From JANPPS01 sp964242575 (GTDB lineage: Bacteria > Pseudomonadota > Alphaproteobacteria > Acetobacterales > Acetobacteraceae), in contig CAXTCN010000012.1 of assembly GCA_964242575.1 (NCBI GenBank), positions 1 through 64,000 on the forward strand: a stretch of 64,000 nucleotides of DNA. The letters are read 5' to 3'. Made by a program: the position numbers and the translations under genes. How positions within the stretch are numbered: position 1 is the first letter of the stretch; each line of letters starts with the position of its first letter. Positions 41,249 through 48,845 of this stretch are shown here, piece after piece. The notes under the pieces are model-generated. The model made no database searches. It was not told where the DNA came from and worked only from the letters and a program-made list of their open reading frames with translations.

Positions 41249-41674
41249 ATGTTCCGAGAAGCGGCGTGCCAGTGCGGACAGCTCGTGATCCGCTGCAGCG
41301 GCGAGCCGGCCGGTGTGTCGCTTTGCCACTGCTTCGATTGCCAGCGCCGAACGGGCTCGGCCTTCGGCATCGGAGCCTTCTTCGCCAGGGAACAGGTCAC
41401 GGTCTCGAAGGGGTCGTCGAACCGGTTTAGGCGAGGGTCTGACAGCGGCTCGGAAATCACGGCCCACTTCTGCGGAGCCTGTGGATCGACGGTGTGGTGG
41501 GAGCCTGAGCGTTTCCCGTCAATGGTGGGCGTCGCGGTCGGCGCGTTCGCGGACCCGGACTTTCCCACGCCGGTGCAAGCCACCTGGGACAAGCGACGGC
41601 ACCGGTGGCTGCAGCTTCCAGATGAGGTCGTCAGCCACCCGCAAAGCACTGTGCGGGTGGCGCCGCGCGAATGA
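41249..41674 (+). CDS. GFA-family (CENP-V/glutathione-dependent formaldehyde-activating) protein
   Basis: A 141-aa zinc protein: C-Q-C-G near the start, L-C-H-C-F-D-C-Q-R-R-T-G-S, and H-F-C-G-A-C-G-S-T-V-W-W give the Cys ligands of the beta-tent GFA fold. Family members are called glutathione-dependent formaldehyde-activating enzymes, but most have unproved substrates. It is bracketed by a 170-bp direct repeat of the preceding gene's 3' end, so it looks like a recombinational insert. Confidence 0.9.
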   Translation: MFREAACQCGQLVIRCSGEPAGVSLCHCFDCQRRTGSAFGIGAFFAREQVTVSKGSSNRFRRGSDSGSEITAHFCGACGSTVWWEPERFPSMVGVAVGAFADPDFPTPVQATWDKRRHRWLQLPDEVVSHPQSTVRVAPRE

Positions 41675-41758
41675 CCGCCAGCCACCACGGGCGGCGGTTC
41701 ACATTCTAAGCGAGCACAGCCACGGGCAGGGTCCATAACGCCCTGAAAGGCCAGTTTC

Positions 41759-41925
41759 GCGCCTGCAGGCGCTGGGGTGCGACGAGGGCCAGGGCTACTT
41801 GCTGGGCCGACCGGCGGCGGCGGATTTGGACGTGACGGAGCGCCTGGGCCTGTTGGGCTAGAGGGTGTTGCGGACCTCGCCTGCGGTTGCGGCGGCTCAG
41901 GCGGCTAACGGTCGCCTATCGACCC
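41759..41925 (+). repeat. Direct repeat, copy B: EAL-gene 3' end without its gene
   Basis: It encodes R-L-Q-A-L-G-C-D-E-G-Q-G-Y-L-L-G-R-P and on to E-R-L-G-L-L-G and a TAG, as copy A does. In the coding part I find only synonymous base changes and one Ala codon missing. The part after the stop is more diverged. There is no upstream gene body. Confidence 0.92.
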
Positions 41926-41944
41926 CTAAGAAGTGCGGCTCCGA

Positions 41945-42175
41945 TCAGCGGCCCAGCTTGAGCCTGGTTTCAGCCCTCGCCAACAACTCCTCAAACAACT
42001 CGGTCGCAGTTTCTATGTTGATTTCTTCGTCTTCGTCGGCTGGTTGGTAGTGTTTGAGCTGGCTTATGACGCCTTTGCAGCGACGAATGACGCTTTGCAT
42101 GTCCGTTTCCCTGCGAGCACCTTCATACAAAGACAACGCCTGCTCGACGAACAGCGAAAATCCTGGCCTCGGCAA
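41945..42175 (-). CDS. Small hypothetical protein, acidic and helical
   Basis: A 76-aa protein from a TTG start, containing S-V-I-R-R-C-K-G-V-I-S-Q-L-K-H-Y, an acidic patch D-E-D-E-E-I-N-I-E, and a C-terminal helix E-L-F-E-E-L-L-A-R-A-E-T-R-L-K. It begins 14 bp after the 62-aa gene on the same strand, so the two probably form an operon. An antitoxin-sized pair is possible but no family is recognised. Confidence 0.55.
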   Translation of the reverse strand: MPRPGFSLFVEQALSLYEGARRETDMQSVIRRCKGVISQLKHYQPADEDEEINIETATELFEELLARAETRLKLGR

Positions 42176-42189
42176 CCCCTACACTTGCT

Positions 42190-42378
42190 TCAAGACTTTG
42201 CTGTTTCCTTGAGTTCCAGGCCGACTGGTTTTGCGAGGAGGCGTTCAACAAACGGGTTTATCTCTGTTTCCTGACTTCCCCTTTCGCGCAGCTTCCGTGC
42301 GGCAATTCGCCGGAACGCATCCTCGCCGCTTTCGGTCATCGACTTTCGTTCGTCGAACATGAGCGACTTAAAAGACAT
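42190..42378 (-). CDS. Small hypothetical protein upstream of the 76-aa gene
   Basis: A 62-aa charged, helical protein (M-S-F-K-S-L-M-F-D-E-R-K-S-M-T-E-S, then R-R-I-A-A-R-K-L-R-E-R). GGAGGTGACG just before ATG 42378 is the best ribosome site in this region and fixes the start. Function unknown. Confidence 0.62.
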   Translation of the reverse strand: MSFKSLMFDERKSMTESGEDAFRRIAARKLRERGSQETEINPFVERLLAKPVGLELKETAKS

Positions 42379-42542
42379 CGTCACCTCCGCTGTGAACAAT
42401 ACTCCGAACAGCGTGGAGGTGCTACCTCGCTGGCCGGCGAGGCCTGCTTCCCCGCACAGCTTCTCCGAAGCGGACCGGCTGCTCCCCATTACAGGCGGCG
42501 GCTCATAGTCTAGGAGGGCGTCGCCGGCAGGGAAAAAATTCC

Positions 42543-42571
42543 TTGACCGCGCGCCCCACGAAGTCGATACC
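42543..42571 (+). promoter_or_regulatory. Shared phage promoter-like element, copy 3 (before capsid/tail operon)
   Basis: TTGACC (42543-42548), 17-bp spacer with CCCCACGAAGTC, GATACC (42566-42571). It is the best sigma-70-like match of the three copies. The gap 42379-42684 holds no gene; this element and the capsid leader are what I see in it. It would drive the long capsid-to-lysis operon. Confidence 0.7.
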
Positions 42572-42684
42572 TTTTACCCATGATGGCGGCCCCCGCGATG
42601 CGGATGGGCCGGCGTCGACCGGGACGATTAACCCGGCGTGGCCCCAGGGCTGCGCCGGGCTTCATGCGTTTGTGGGGTTTATTC

Positions 42685-44007
42685 ATGGGCATCCAAAACT
42701 TTCCGGCCATTCTCCAACCGATCATCCAACAGGGCTTCCTGGAGCGGGAGTTCCAGCAGGCCATGCACTCGCGGCTGGGGTACCGGGCCTGCGCGGACCG
42801 GCAGGAGTTCGCGGTCGGCATCGGCGAGACGCTGACCAAGACACGGGCCGGGCTGAAGGCGGCGGTGACGACGCCGATGCCGCCGGCCACCAACACCAAC
42901 TTCGACAACGGCCTGACGCCGACCGGGTGGGGGGTGGAGCAGTACACGCTGACCATCAACCACTACGCCGCCACGACGGACCTTAATATGGTGACCTCGC
43001 GGGTCGGCATCCAGGGCCAGTTCCTGCAGAACGCCGCCATCAACGGCGAGCAGGCGGCGCGTTCCCTGGACGAATTGGCGCGCAACGCGTTGTTCGCGCC
43101 GTATTTCGGCGGCAACACGCGGGTGCGGACGGCGCTCGGCACGGCCGGGCCGGTGGTGGCGGTCGATGACTTGCGCGGGTTCATGACGGCGTTCGTGAAC
43201 GGGGTGCAGGGTCCGGTCGGCGGCGTCACGAGCCTCACCATCACGCTCAGCGCCGGGGTGTATCAGGTGGTCGGCACCACGGCGGACGCGACCAGCGTCA
43301 GCCTCACGCCCGGCGGCGTGTCGGGCACGCTCACGCTGTCGAGCAACGCCAGCGTGTCGGACGCGGCGCTGAATAGCCCGGTGCAGTCGTCCAACGCCAG
43401 CGTGGTGATCCGGCCCGGTGGGCGCGGCACGACGGCGGCGTTGCAGGCGGGCGACACGCTCAGCATCGGCTCCCTGTTGGACGCCGTGAGCAAGCTGCGG
43501 CTGAACGCGGTGCCGGAAATCGACGGCGCTTACAACTGCTACCTCGACCCCGTGAGCGCGCGGCAACTGTTCTCGGACGGGGATTTCCGCCAGTTGTTCC
43601 AAGGCTCCATCGGCGCGAACCAAGTGTTCCAGCAGGGAATGGTCAACGATTTCCTGGGGTTGCGCTTTGTATCCACCACGGAGGCTTACGTGCAGCCGCA
43701 TCCGTCGCTCGCGGGCGTGGTGGTGCGGCGTCCGCTCGTGGTCGGCCAGGGCGCGCTCATTGAGGGCGACTTCGCCGGCATGGCCGCCAGCGACATCGCG
43801 CCGCGCGACAGCCTGGTGAGCGTGGTGGACGGGATCGCGATGGTGACGCGGGAGCCGATGGACCGGTTGCAGCAGATCATCGCGCAAAGCTGGTACTGGA
43901 TCGGCGGCTTCTGCGCGCCGAGCGACACGCTGACCAACCCGAGCGTGGTGCCGACCGCGACCAACGCGGCGTTCAAGCGGGCGGTGATGATCGAGCACGT
44001 GGGGTAA
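42685..44007 (+). CDS. Major capsid protein candidate
   Basis: A 440-aa protein opening M-G-I-Q-N-F-P-A-I-L-Q-P-I-I-Q-Q-G-F-L-E. The next blocks are R-L-G-Y-R-A-C-A-D and E-Q-Y-T-L-T-I-N-H-Y-A-A-T-T-D-L-N, then a Ser/Thr/Val-rich inserted domain (about 180-245) like an Ig or surface domain. Late blocks include Y-N-C-Y-L-D-P-V-S-A-R-Q-L-F and A-M-V-T-R-E-P. The pattern recalls N4 gp56-type/HK97-fold capsids. Position first in the structural operon agrees. The ATG at 42685 was chosen because upstream codons are Arg-rich noise. Confidence 0.78.
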   Translation: MGIQNFPAILQPIIQQGFLEREFQQAMHSRLGYRACADRQEFAVGIGETLTKTRAGLKAAVTTPMPPATNTNFDNGLTPTGWGVEQYTLTINHYAATTDLNMVTSRVGIQGQFLQNAAINGEQAARSLDELARNALFAPYFGGNTRVRTALGTAGPVVAVDDLRGFMTAFVNGVQGPVGGVTSLTITLSAGVYQVVGTTADATSVSLTPGGVSGTLTLSSNASVSDAALNSPVQSSNASVVIRPGGRGTTAALQAGDTLSIGSLLDAVSKLRLNAVPEIDGAYNCYLDPVSARQLFSDGDFRQLFQGSIGANQVFQQGMVNDFLGLRFVSTTEAYVQPHPSLAGVVVRRPLVVGQGALIEGDFAGMAASDIAPRDSLVSVVDGIAMVTREPMDRLQQIIAQSWYWIGGFCAPSDTLTNPSVVPTATNAAFKRAVMIEHVG

Positions 44008-44010
44008 GTC

Positions 44011-44388
44011 ATGCTGACCGATGCCGAGCGGACGGACACGCGCCGTTACTTGGGGTATCCCGCGTACGGCTCGGAGCGCGAGGGCAACATGGGCTGGCGG
44101 TTCTATGGGACCAACGGCTCGGTCGAGTATCGTCTCGGCAACCTTAGCGCCTCGGAACAAGCGGTGCTTCGGGGTTACTTGCTGACGCTCGCAACCTTGG
44201 AGCAGGCCATTCCGGAGGCGGGCGTGGGGCTTGATACCGGGTCCGCCGCCGGGTGGGTGCGCAACCCGCAGGAAATGGCGGAGCGCGAGCGGCTGTTCGA
44301 CGGCTGGCGGCGTCGGCTGTGCGCGTTCCTCGGCGTGCCCAACGGACCGGCGCTCGTGTCGCGCACCAACGTGACGTTGGTCGTGTGA
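44011..44388 (+). CDS. Head-tail connector-like protein
   Basis: A 125-aa protein directly after the capsid gene: D-A-E-R-T-D-T-R-R-Y-L-G-Y-P-A-Y-G, then a helical part with L-R-G-Y-L-L-T-L-A-T-L-E-Q-A-I-P. Small helical proteins here usually close the portal (gp6/gp15-like adaptors). Assignment is by position and style. Confidence 0.65.
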   Translation: MLTDAERTDTRRYLGYPAYGSEREGNMGWRFYGTNGSVEYRLGNLSASEQAVLRGYLLTLATLEQAIPEAGVGLDTGSAAGWVRNPQEMAERERLFDGWRRRLCAFLGVPNGPALVSRTNVTLVV

Positions 44389-44401
44389 TGGGGGTGGCGT
44401 G

Positions 44402-45034
44402 ATGGACCATGCGCTGTTGCAGGACCGGCTCAGCCGGGGAATGGGCGCGGCGGCGCGGGTGTTCGGCGCGCCGTACGACCTGATGCGGCCACGCGGGACC
44501 GCCGCGCCGACCCGGACGGAGTGGCGGGTGCTAAGGCTATCGGCGGCGTTCGACGGCGGGGACCCGGGCTACCGGCGTCCGCGCGGCTATGACCGGGCGC
44601 TGCGCGGCACGTTCGACAGCGCCTATGTGGCGGTCGGCGACTACCTCGTGGGGCCGCGCGGCACGCTGTTCGTGGCGCTGCTGCCGCCGCTGCACCGGCC
44701 GCTGTGCGTGCTGACGAATGCGGTGCTGGACCTCGTGCGGCCCGGCGGCGCAATCGAGCCGGGGCTGAACCCGTACGGCGGCGTCGGGCCAGGCGGGTTC
44801 ATGCCGCTGTTGCAAGGTTGGCCGGCGCAGGTGCTGGTGGGCGGCGCGGGCCGGCCCGGCAGCTTGCCCGGCGACGGCGCGCTGTCCGAGCACGCGGTGC
44901 TGCTGCCCCCGACGCCGGCGTCGATCCAGGGCGGAGACGTGCTGCGGGACCAAGCCGGACGCCGGTTCGTGGTGAACGCGGCGGAGCTGTCCGAGCCGGG
45001 CTGGCGCATTTCCGCGCGCCTCGTGGGGGTATGA
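44402..45034 (+). CDS. Phage neck/minor structural protein
   Basis: A 210-aa protein with mixed beta content (A-Y-V-A-V-G-D-Y-L-V-G-P-R-G-T-L-F-V-A-L-L) and a C-terminal R-F-V-V-N-A-A-E-L-S-E-P-G-W-R-I-S-A-R-L-V. It may be a head-completion or tail-attachment protein. It is followed base-to-base by the next gene. Confidence 0.62.
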   Translation: MDHALLQDRLSRGMGAAARVFGAPYDLMRPRGTAAPTRTEWRVLRLSAAFDGGDPGYRRPRGYDRALRGTFDSAYVAVGDYLVGPRGTLFVALLPPLHRPLCVLTNAVLDLVRPGGAIEPGLNPYGGVGPGGFMPLLQGWPAQVLVGGAGRPGSLPGDGALSEHAVLLPPTPASIQGGDVLRDQAGRRFVVNAAELSEPGWRISARLVGV

Positions 45035-45844
45035 ATGCCGGACCAATCCGACGTGGAGGACGCGCTGGCGGCGCTGGTGGCGGGCGCGCTGTATCCGGCC
45101 GGGCCGTCGCGGGCGTCCGTGGTGGGGTCCGTGGTGCGGGTGTTCCGCGGCTGGCCGGTGGCGTCGGCCTTGGCGGCGGATTTGGCGGCGGAGGTCGTGC
45201 AGGTCGCGGTCCAGCCGGTCGCAAATAGTTGGCGGGACGCGTCGCGCTACTCCAACGAGTGGCAGGTGACGCGGACGGGCGTGCCCACGATGGTGGGCGA
45301 GGTTGTGGACGAGGCCGTGCAGTTCACTGGCCAGGCGGCGGCCGGGCAGGTCGCGGGCCTGCGGGTGGACGGCCGGGCATACGCCTACCGCGTGCGGGAC
45401 GGCGACGCGGCCGGGCTGGTGGCGGCGGTGCTGGCGGACCTGGTGCGGGCGGACCGTCCGGCGGTGCTGTCCGGGGCGCGCGTGGAGTTGCCCGGCGGCG
45501 TTGGCCTCGCGGCCCGCGTGGTGGCGGACGGGTTCGGCGGCCAGGAGTTAAGCCGGCAAACCATGGGCTTCCGCGTGGCCGTGTGGGCGCCGGACTTCGC
45601 AACGCGGGACCGCGTGGCGGCCTGCATCGAGCGGGCGTTGGCCGGCACGCCGTTCCTGGACGTGCGCGGCTGGGGCTGCCGGATGCTGCCGGGCGGCGGC
45701 GCGGTGACGGACGAGGGCGCTCCGGCCGGCATGTGGCGGCGGGACGCCGTTGCAACCATTGAGTTCCCGACGGTCGCGGAGGCGGACCTGTCCTCGATGC
45801 TGTTCGGCGTGAGTGTCGTGAACGGCGTCGCTGCGCTGGCCTAA
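45035..45844 (+). CDS. Phage tail-completion-like protein
   Basis: A 269-aa protein (D-V-E-D-A-L-A-A-L-V-A-G-A-L-Y-P at the start; N-E-W-Q-V-T-R in the middle; G-F-R-V-A-V-W-A-P near residue 185). Alternating strands and helices, and its place just before the sheath, suggest a tail terminator or neck protein. No firm family. Confidence 0.6.
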   Translation: MPDQSDVEDALAALVAGALYPAGPSRASVVGSVVRVFRGWPVASALAADLAAEVVQVAVQPVANSWRDASRYSNEWQVTRTGVPTMVGEVVDEAVQFTGQAAAGQVAGLRVDGRAYAYRVRDGDAAGLVAAVLADLVRADRPAVLSGARVELPGGVGLAARVVADGFGGQELSRQTMGFRVAVWAPDFATRDRVAACIERALAGTPFLDVRGWGCRMLPGGGAVTDEGAPAGMWRRDAVATIEFPTVAEADLSSMLFGVSVVNGVAALA

Positions 45845-45882
45845 TGCCGGGCGGCGCGTCCCTTTACTGTAGGAAATAATTC

Positions 45883-46023
45883 ATGATGCATGTGGTCGTG
45901 GTGCGAGCGTTCGGGCCGTACCGGGTGGGCGACGTGGTGAACGACGCGGAGGCCATCGAGCGCATCCTGGCGTCCGAGCACGCCGGCCACGTCGTGCGCA
46001 TCAACCCGCCAGAGGAGATTTAA
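45883..46023 (+). CDS. 46-aa phage protein between neck and sheath genes
   Basis: ATG 45883 has AGGA 8 bases upstream. The frame reads M-M-H-V-V-V-V-R-A-F-G-P-Y-R-V-G-D-V-V, then A-I-E-R-I-L-A-S-E-H-A-G-H-V-V and ends E-E-I-stop, 2 bp before the sheath start. Good codon use, the ribosome site and tight spacing support a real small gene. Function unknown. Confidence 0.7.
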   Translation: MMHVVVVRAFGPYRVGDVVNDAEAIERILASEHAGHVVRINPPEEI

Positions 46024-46025
46024 CG

Positions 46026-47597
46026 ATGCCGATCGTGCAGGCTGGGGCGCTGAACACCACGGCTTTGGTGGTGCCGGACCTTTACGTGCAGGTGGTGCCG
46101 CCGCAGAACCTCGTGCTGAACGGGGTGCCGACCAACGTGGTGGGCGTGGTGGGCGCGGCGTCGTGGGGGCCGACGCACCAGCCGGTGATCGTGGCGTCGA
46201 TGGCGAACTACGCCCGCGCCTTTGGGCCGCTGGGTCCGCGCCGGCATGACATGGGCACCCAGGTGGCGACCGCGGTGCAGCAGGGCGCGCAGAACTTCCG
46301 CTGCGTGCGCGTCACCGACGGGTCGGACACGGCGGCGAGCTACGCGGTGTTCTATGCCGACGGCAACTACCCCCTGCTGCTGACGGCGCGCTACACCGGG
46401 ACGGTGGGCAACGGGATCGGGCTTGGCATCGGGCCGGGCAGCGCGGCCGGGACTTGGCGGCTGACGCTCGGTTTGCCGGGTCAGGTGGCCGAGAGCTTCG
46501 ACAACCTGGCCGCGCCCGACCCGGCGGCGTTCTGGACCAACATGGCGGCGGCGGTGAACGAGGGCCAGGGCGCGCTGCGCGGTCCGAGCCAGTTGTGCGT
46601 CGCGAGCCTGGGCGGCGCCACCACGACGGCGCCGGCCGCGTTGAGCCGGCAGACCCTGCTGTCCGGCTCCGACGGGGCCGGGGTGCAGGCGGCGGACCTG
46701 GTGGGCCAGGACGGGCTGCCGCGGCGGGGCATGTACGCGCTGCGCGGCCAGGGCTGTTCGCTGCTGGTGCTGGCGGACGCGGATGACGCCGGGACCTGGA
46801 CCACGCAGGCCGGTTTCGCGCTTCAGGAAGGCTGCTACGCCATCCTGACCGGAGCGTCCGGGCAGGGCATCTTGGAAGCCATTGCGGCCAAGGCGGCAGC
46901 GGGGCTGGACAGCTACGCGGCCAAGCTGATGTTCGGCGACTGGGTGCACTGGTCGGACCCGGTGTCCGGCATGGTGCGGCTGGTCAGCCCGCAGGGGTTC
47001 GTGGCGGGGCGGCTGTCCAACCGCAGCCCGGAACAAAGCAGCCTGAACAAGCCGTTGTACGGCGTGGTGGGGACGCAGCGCGCGGGCGTGCCGGGCTCGG
47101 CGCAGACCAGCGGCTACAGCACGGCGGAATTGACGGCGCTGCTGGGGAGCGGGCTGGACGTTATCAGCAACCCGCAGCCGGCCGGGTCATTCTGGGGGGT
47201 GCGCGGCGGGCACAACAGTAGCTCGAACGCGGCCACCAACGGCGACAACTACACGCGCCTCACCAACTTCTTGGCCAGCACCTTGGCGGCGGGGATGGGG
47301 CAGTACGTGGGCCAGGTCATCACCGCCCAACTGTTCCGGCGCATCCGCAGCACGCAGTTGTCGTTCCTGCAAGCGCTGCTGGGCCAGGGCATCCTTGGCA
47401 GCACGGACGGCGCGCAGCCGTTCAGCGTGGTGTGCGACACCAGCAACAACCCGGCCAGCCGCACCGGCCTCGGTTACGTGCAATCGGACGCGCAGGTGCA
47501 GTACCAGGCGATCAACGAGCGGTTCATCGTCAATATCGAGGGTGGGCAGACCGTGCAGGTGACGCGGCAGACCTTGCCGGCTGGCCAGATTAATTAG
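46026..47597 (+). CDS. Contractile tail sheath protein
   Basis: A 523-aa protein typical of myovirus sheaths: the N-terminal V-V-G-V-V-G-A-A-S-W-G-P block, V-T-D-G-S-D-T-A-A-S-Y near residue 100, A-R-Y-T-G-T-V-G-N-G-I, and the C-terminal polymerisation region (A-Q-L-F-R-R-I-R-S-T-Q-L-S-F, I-N-E-R-F-I-V-N-I-E-G-G-Q-T). It shows that the particle has a contractile tail. Confidence 0.92.
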   Translation: MPIVQAGALNTTALVVPDLYVQVVPPQNLVLNGVPTNVVGVVGAASWGPTHQPVIVASMANYARAFGPLGPRRHDMGTQVATAVQQGAQNFRCVRVTDGSDTAASYAVFYADGNYPLLLTARYTGTVGNGIGLGIGPGSAAGTWRLTLGLPGQVAESFDNLAAPDPAAFWTNMAAAVNEGQGALRGPSQLCVASLGGATTTAPAALSRQTLLSGSDGAGVQAADLVGQDGLPRRGMYALRGQGCSLLVLADADDAGTWTTQAGFALQEGCYAILTGASGQGILEAIAAKAAAGLDSYAAKLMFGDWVHWSDPVSGMVRLVSPQGFVAGRLSNRSPEQSSLNKPLYGVVGTQRAGVPGSAQTSGYSTAELTALLGSGLDVISNPQPAGSFWGVRGGHNSSSNAATNGDNYTRLTNFLASTLAAGMGQYVGQVITAQLFRRIRSTQLSFLQALLGQGILGSTDGAQPFSVVCDTSNNPASRTGLGYVQSDAQVQYQAINERFIVNIEGGQTVQVTRQTLPAGQIN

Positions 47598-47612
47598 CGG
47601 GAGGCGATTGGA

Positions 47613-48062
47613 ATGCCAGCGAATACATTCTCGACGGGCCGGGACTGCCAGCTTGTGGTGATCGGCCCGGCCGGCGCGGGCGGGCAGGCCGGGCAGCGGG
47701 TGGACCTTACGCACGTCACCGGCTTCGACAGCCGGCAGATGACGCACCCGATCCGCATCGACCGCATGGACGGCGTGCATTTGGCAGCCGAGCTGCCGAA
47801 GGGCTGGGAGGGGCACTTCGAATTGGAGCGCGGCAGCCCGGCGGCGGACGACTTCATCTCCACGCTGGAGAACGCCTGGCACACCGAGGGGCGGCTCGCG
47901 GGCAGCACGCTGTATCAGTACATCAGCGAGAACGACGGCAGCACCAGCACCTACCAGTTCGAGGGCGCGGTGTTCCGCATGACCAACGCCGGGCAGTGGA
48001 AGGGCGACGCGGCGGTGCGCCAGCGCATGGAGTTCTTTGCCAGCCGCCGGAAGCGCATCTGA
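47613..48062 (+). CDS. Tail tube protein
   Basis: A 149-aa protein right after the sheath gene, with beta-rich text: D-C-Q-L-V-V-I-G, G-F-D-S-R-Q-M-T-H-P-I-R-I-D, G-H-F-E-L-E-R-G-S-P, F-E-G-A-V-F-R-M-T. The size and order match inner tube proteins of P2-like tails. TGATG overlap with the next gene. Confidence 0.88.
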   Translation: MPANTFSTGRDCQLVVIGPAGAGGQAGQRVDLTHVTGFDSRQMTHPIRIDRMDGVHLAAELPKGWEGHFELERGSPAADDFISTLENAWHTEGRLAGSTLYQYISENDGSTSTYQFEGAVFRMTNAGQWKGDAAVRQRMEFFASRRKRI

Positions 48063-48406
48063 TGCCGTTAACCAATGAGCAACCTTCGCAGGGCATAGTC
48101 TCGGCGGCGGCCCGGATATGGCGGGTCACGGACAAGGAAGGGCGGGTGCTGGAGGTGAAGCGGCCCGGCGCATTGGACCGGCTGCGGCTGTTCAAGGCGG
48201 TGGGGCCGGTGCTGGCGGAGAACGCGCGGTATGTCGGCTACGGCATGTTGGCGATGTGCGTGCAGTCCATCGACGGCGTGCCGGTGCCTGCGCCCGCGAC
48301 GGAGGGGCAGTTGGAGGCTCTGGTGGACCGGCTGGGGGACGTTGGGCTGGTGGCGGTGGGCGACGCGCTGGACCCACCGGAGGGCGATACGCCGGGAAAC
48401 GCTTAG
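48062..48406 (+). CDS. Tail assembly chaperone, short form (gpE/gpG-like)
   Basis: A 114-aa protein (V-T-D-K-E-G-R-V-L-E-V-K-R-P, L-R-L-F-K-A-V-G-P, A-M-C-V-Q-S-I-D-G) between tube and tape-measure positions. It ends two codons after a -1 slippery heptamer, so part of the ribosomes should extend it (next feature). In P2 and lambda the equivalent short and long chaperones guide tail length assembly. Confidence 0.84.
   Translation: MPLTNEQPSQGIVSAAARIWRVTDKEGRVLEVKRPGALDRLRLFKAVGPVLAENARYVGYGMLAMCVQSIDGVPVPAPATEGQLEALVDRLGDVGLVAVGDALDPPEGDTPGNA
48394..48400 (+). promoter_or_regulatory. -1 ribosomal frameshift site G_GGA_AAC
   Basis: The heptamer is GGGAAAC, read CC(G GGA AAC) in the chaperone's zero frame, the exact X-XXY-YYZ phase needed for -1 slippage. 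It is 3 bases before the TAG stop. The -1 frame stays open to 48618. Confidence 0.88.
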
Positions 48407-48618
48407 GCGCGGACGGTGCCCGACCGGGGGACCGTGCCGCGCAACGGGCGCTGTCCCGCAATGCCGACTTGGTGGACCCGCTGGAATTGGTGCGCAACGG
48501 CGTGCCGTTCGACGTGGCGTTCAGCCTGTCGCCAGAAGACCGGCTGGTGTGGGTGGTGGTGATGGGTGAGCTGTCCGGCCGGCGATGGGATTGGGGCGAC
48601 ATGGCGTGGAACGAATGA
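48400..48618 (+). CDS. -1 frame extension of the tail assembly chaperone
   Basis: After slippage the reading continues R-L-G-A-D-G-A-R-P-G-D-R through N-A-D-L-V-D-P-L-E-L-V-R-N-G and V-V-V-M-G-E-L-S-G to A-W-N-E-stop, a fusion of about 185 aa with the short form. No good start codon serves this frame alone. Its end overlaps the next ATG (ATGA). Confidence 0.82.
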   Translation, partial: RLGADGARPGDRAAQRALSRNADLVDPLELVRNGVPFDVAFSLSPEDRLVWVVVMGELSGRRWDWGDMAWNE

Positions 48619-48845
48619 CGGAGGGCGCAATGCCATACGGCGCGGACAGCATCACCGTGCCGTTCGACGTGCCGGCGGGGATGCGCGGCCAGTCTAGCGG
48701 TCCTGCGGGACGGCGGCGGGATAGCGGCGCGGCGGCGGCGGCGGCGCGTCCGGCACGGGGCGGCGGCATGGCGCGGCTGCGGATCGTGGCGGGCGTGGAC
48801 GGGAGGACGGCATGGACGCGCAGGCAATCGGACAGCGGACGCTGA
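48615..48845 (+). CDS. Small protein before the tape-measure candidate
   Basis: A 76-aa protein beginning M-T-E-G-A-M-P-Y-G-A-D-S-I-T-V-P-F-D-V-P, then Arg/Ala/Gly-rich. Coupled to the chaperone by ATGA. It overlaps the next gene by 34 bp. It may be an N-terminal accessory of the tape measure; no family recognised. Confidence 0.5.
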   Translation: MTEGAMPYGADSITVPFDVPAGMRGQSSGPAGRRRDSGAAAAAARPARGGGMARLRIVAGVDGRTAWTRRQSDSGR

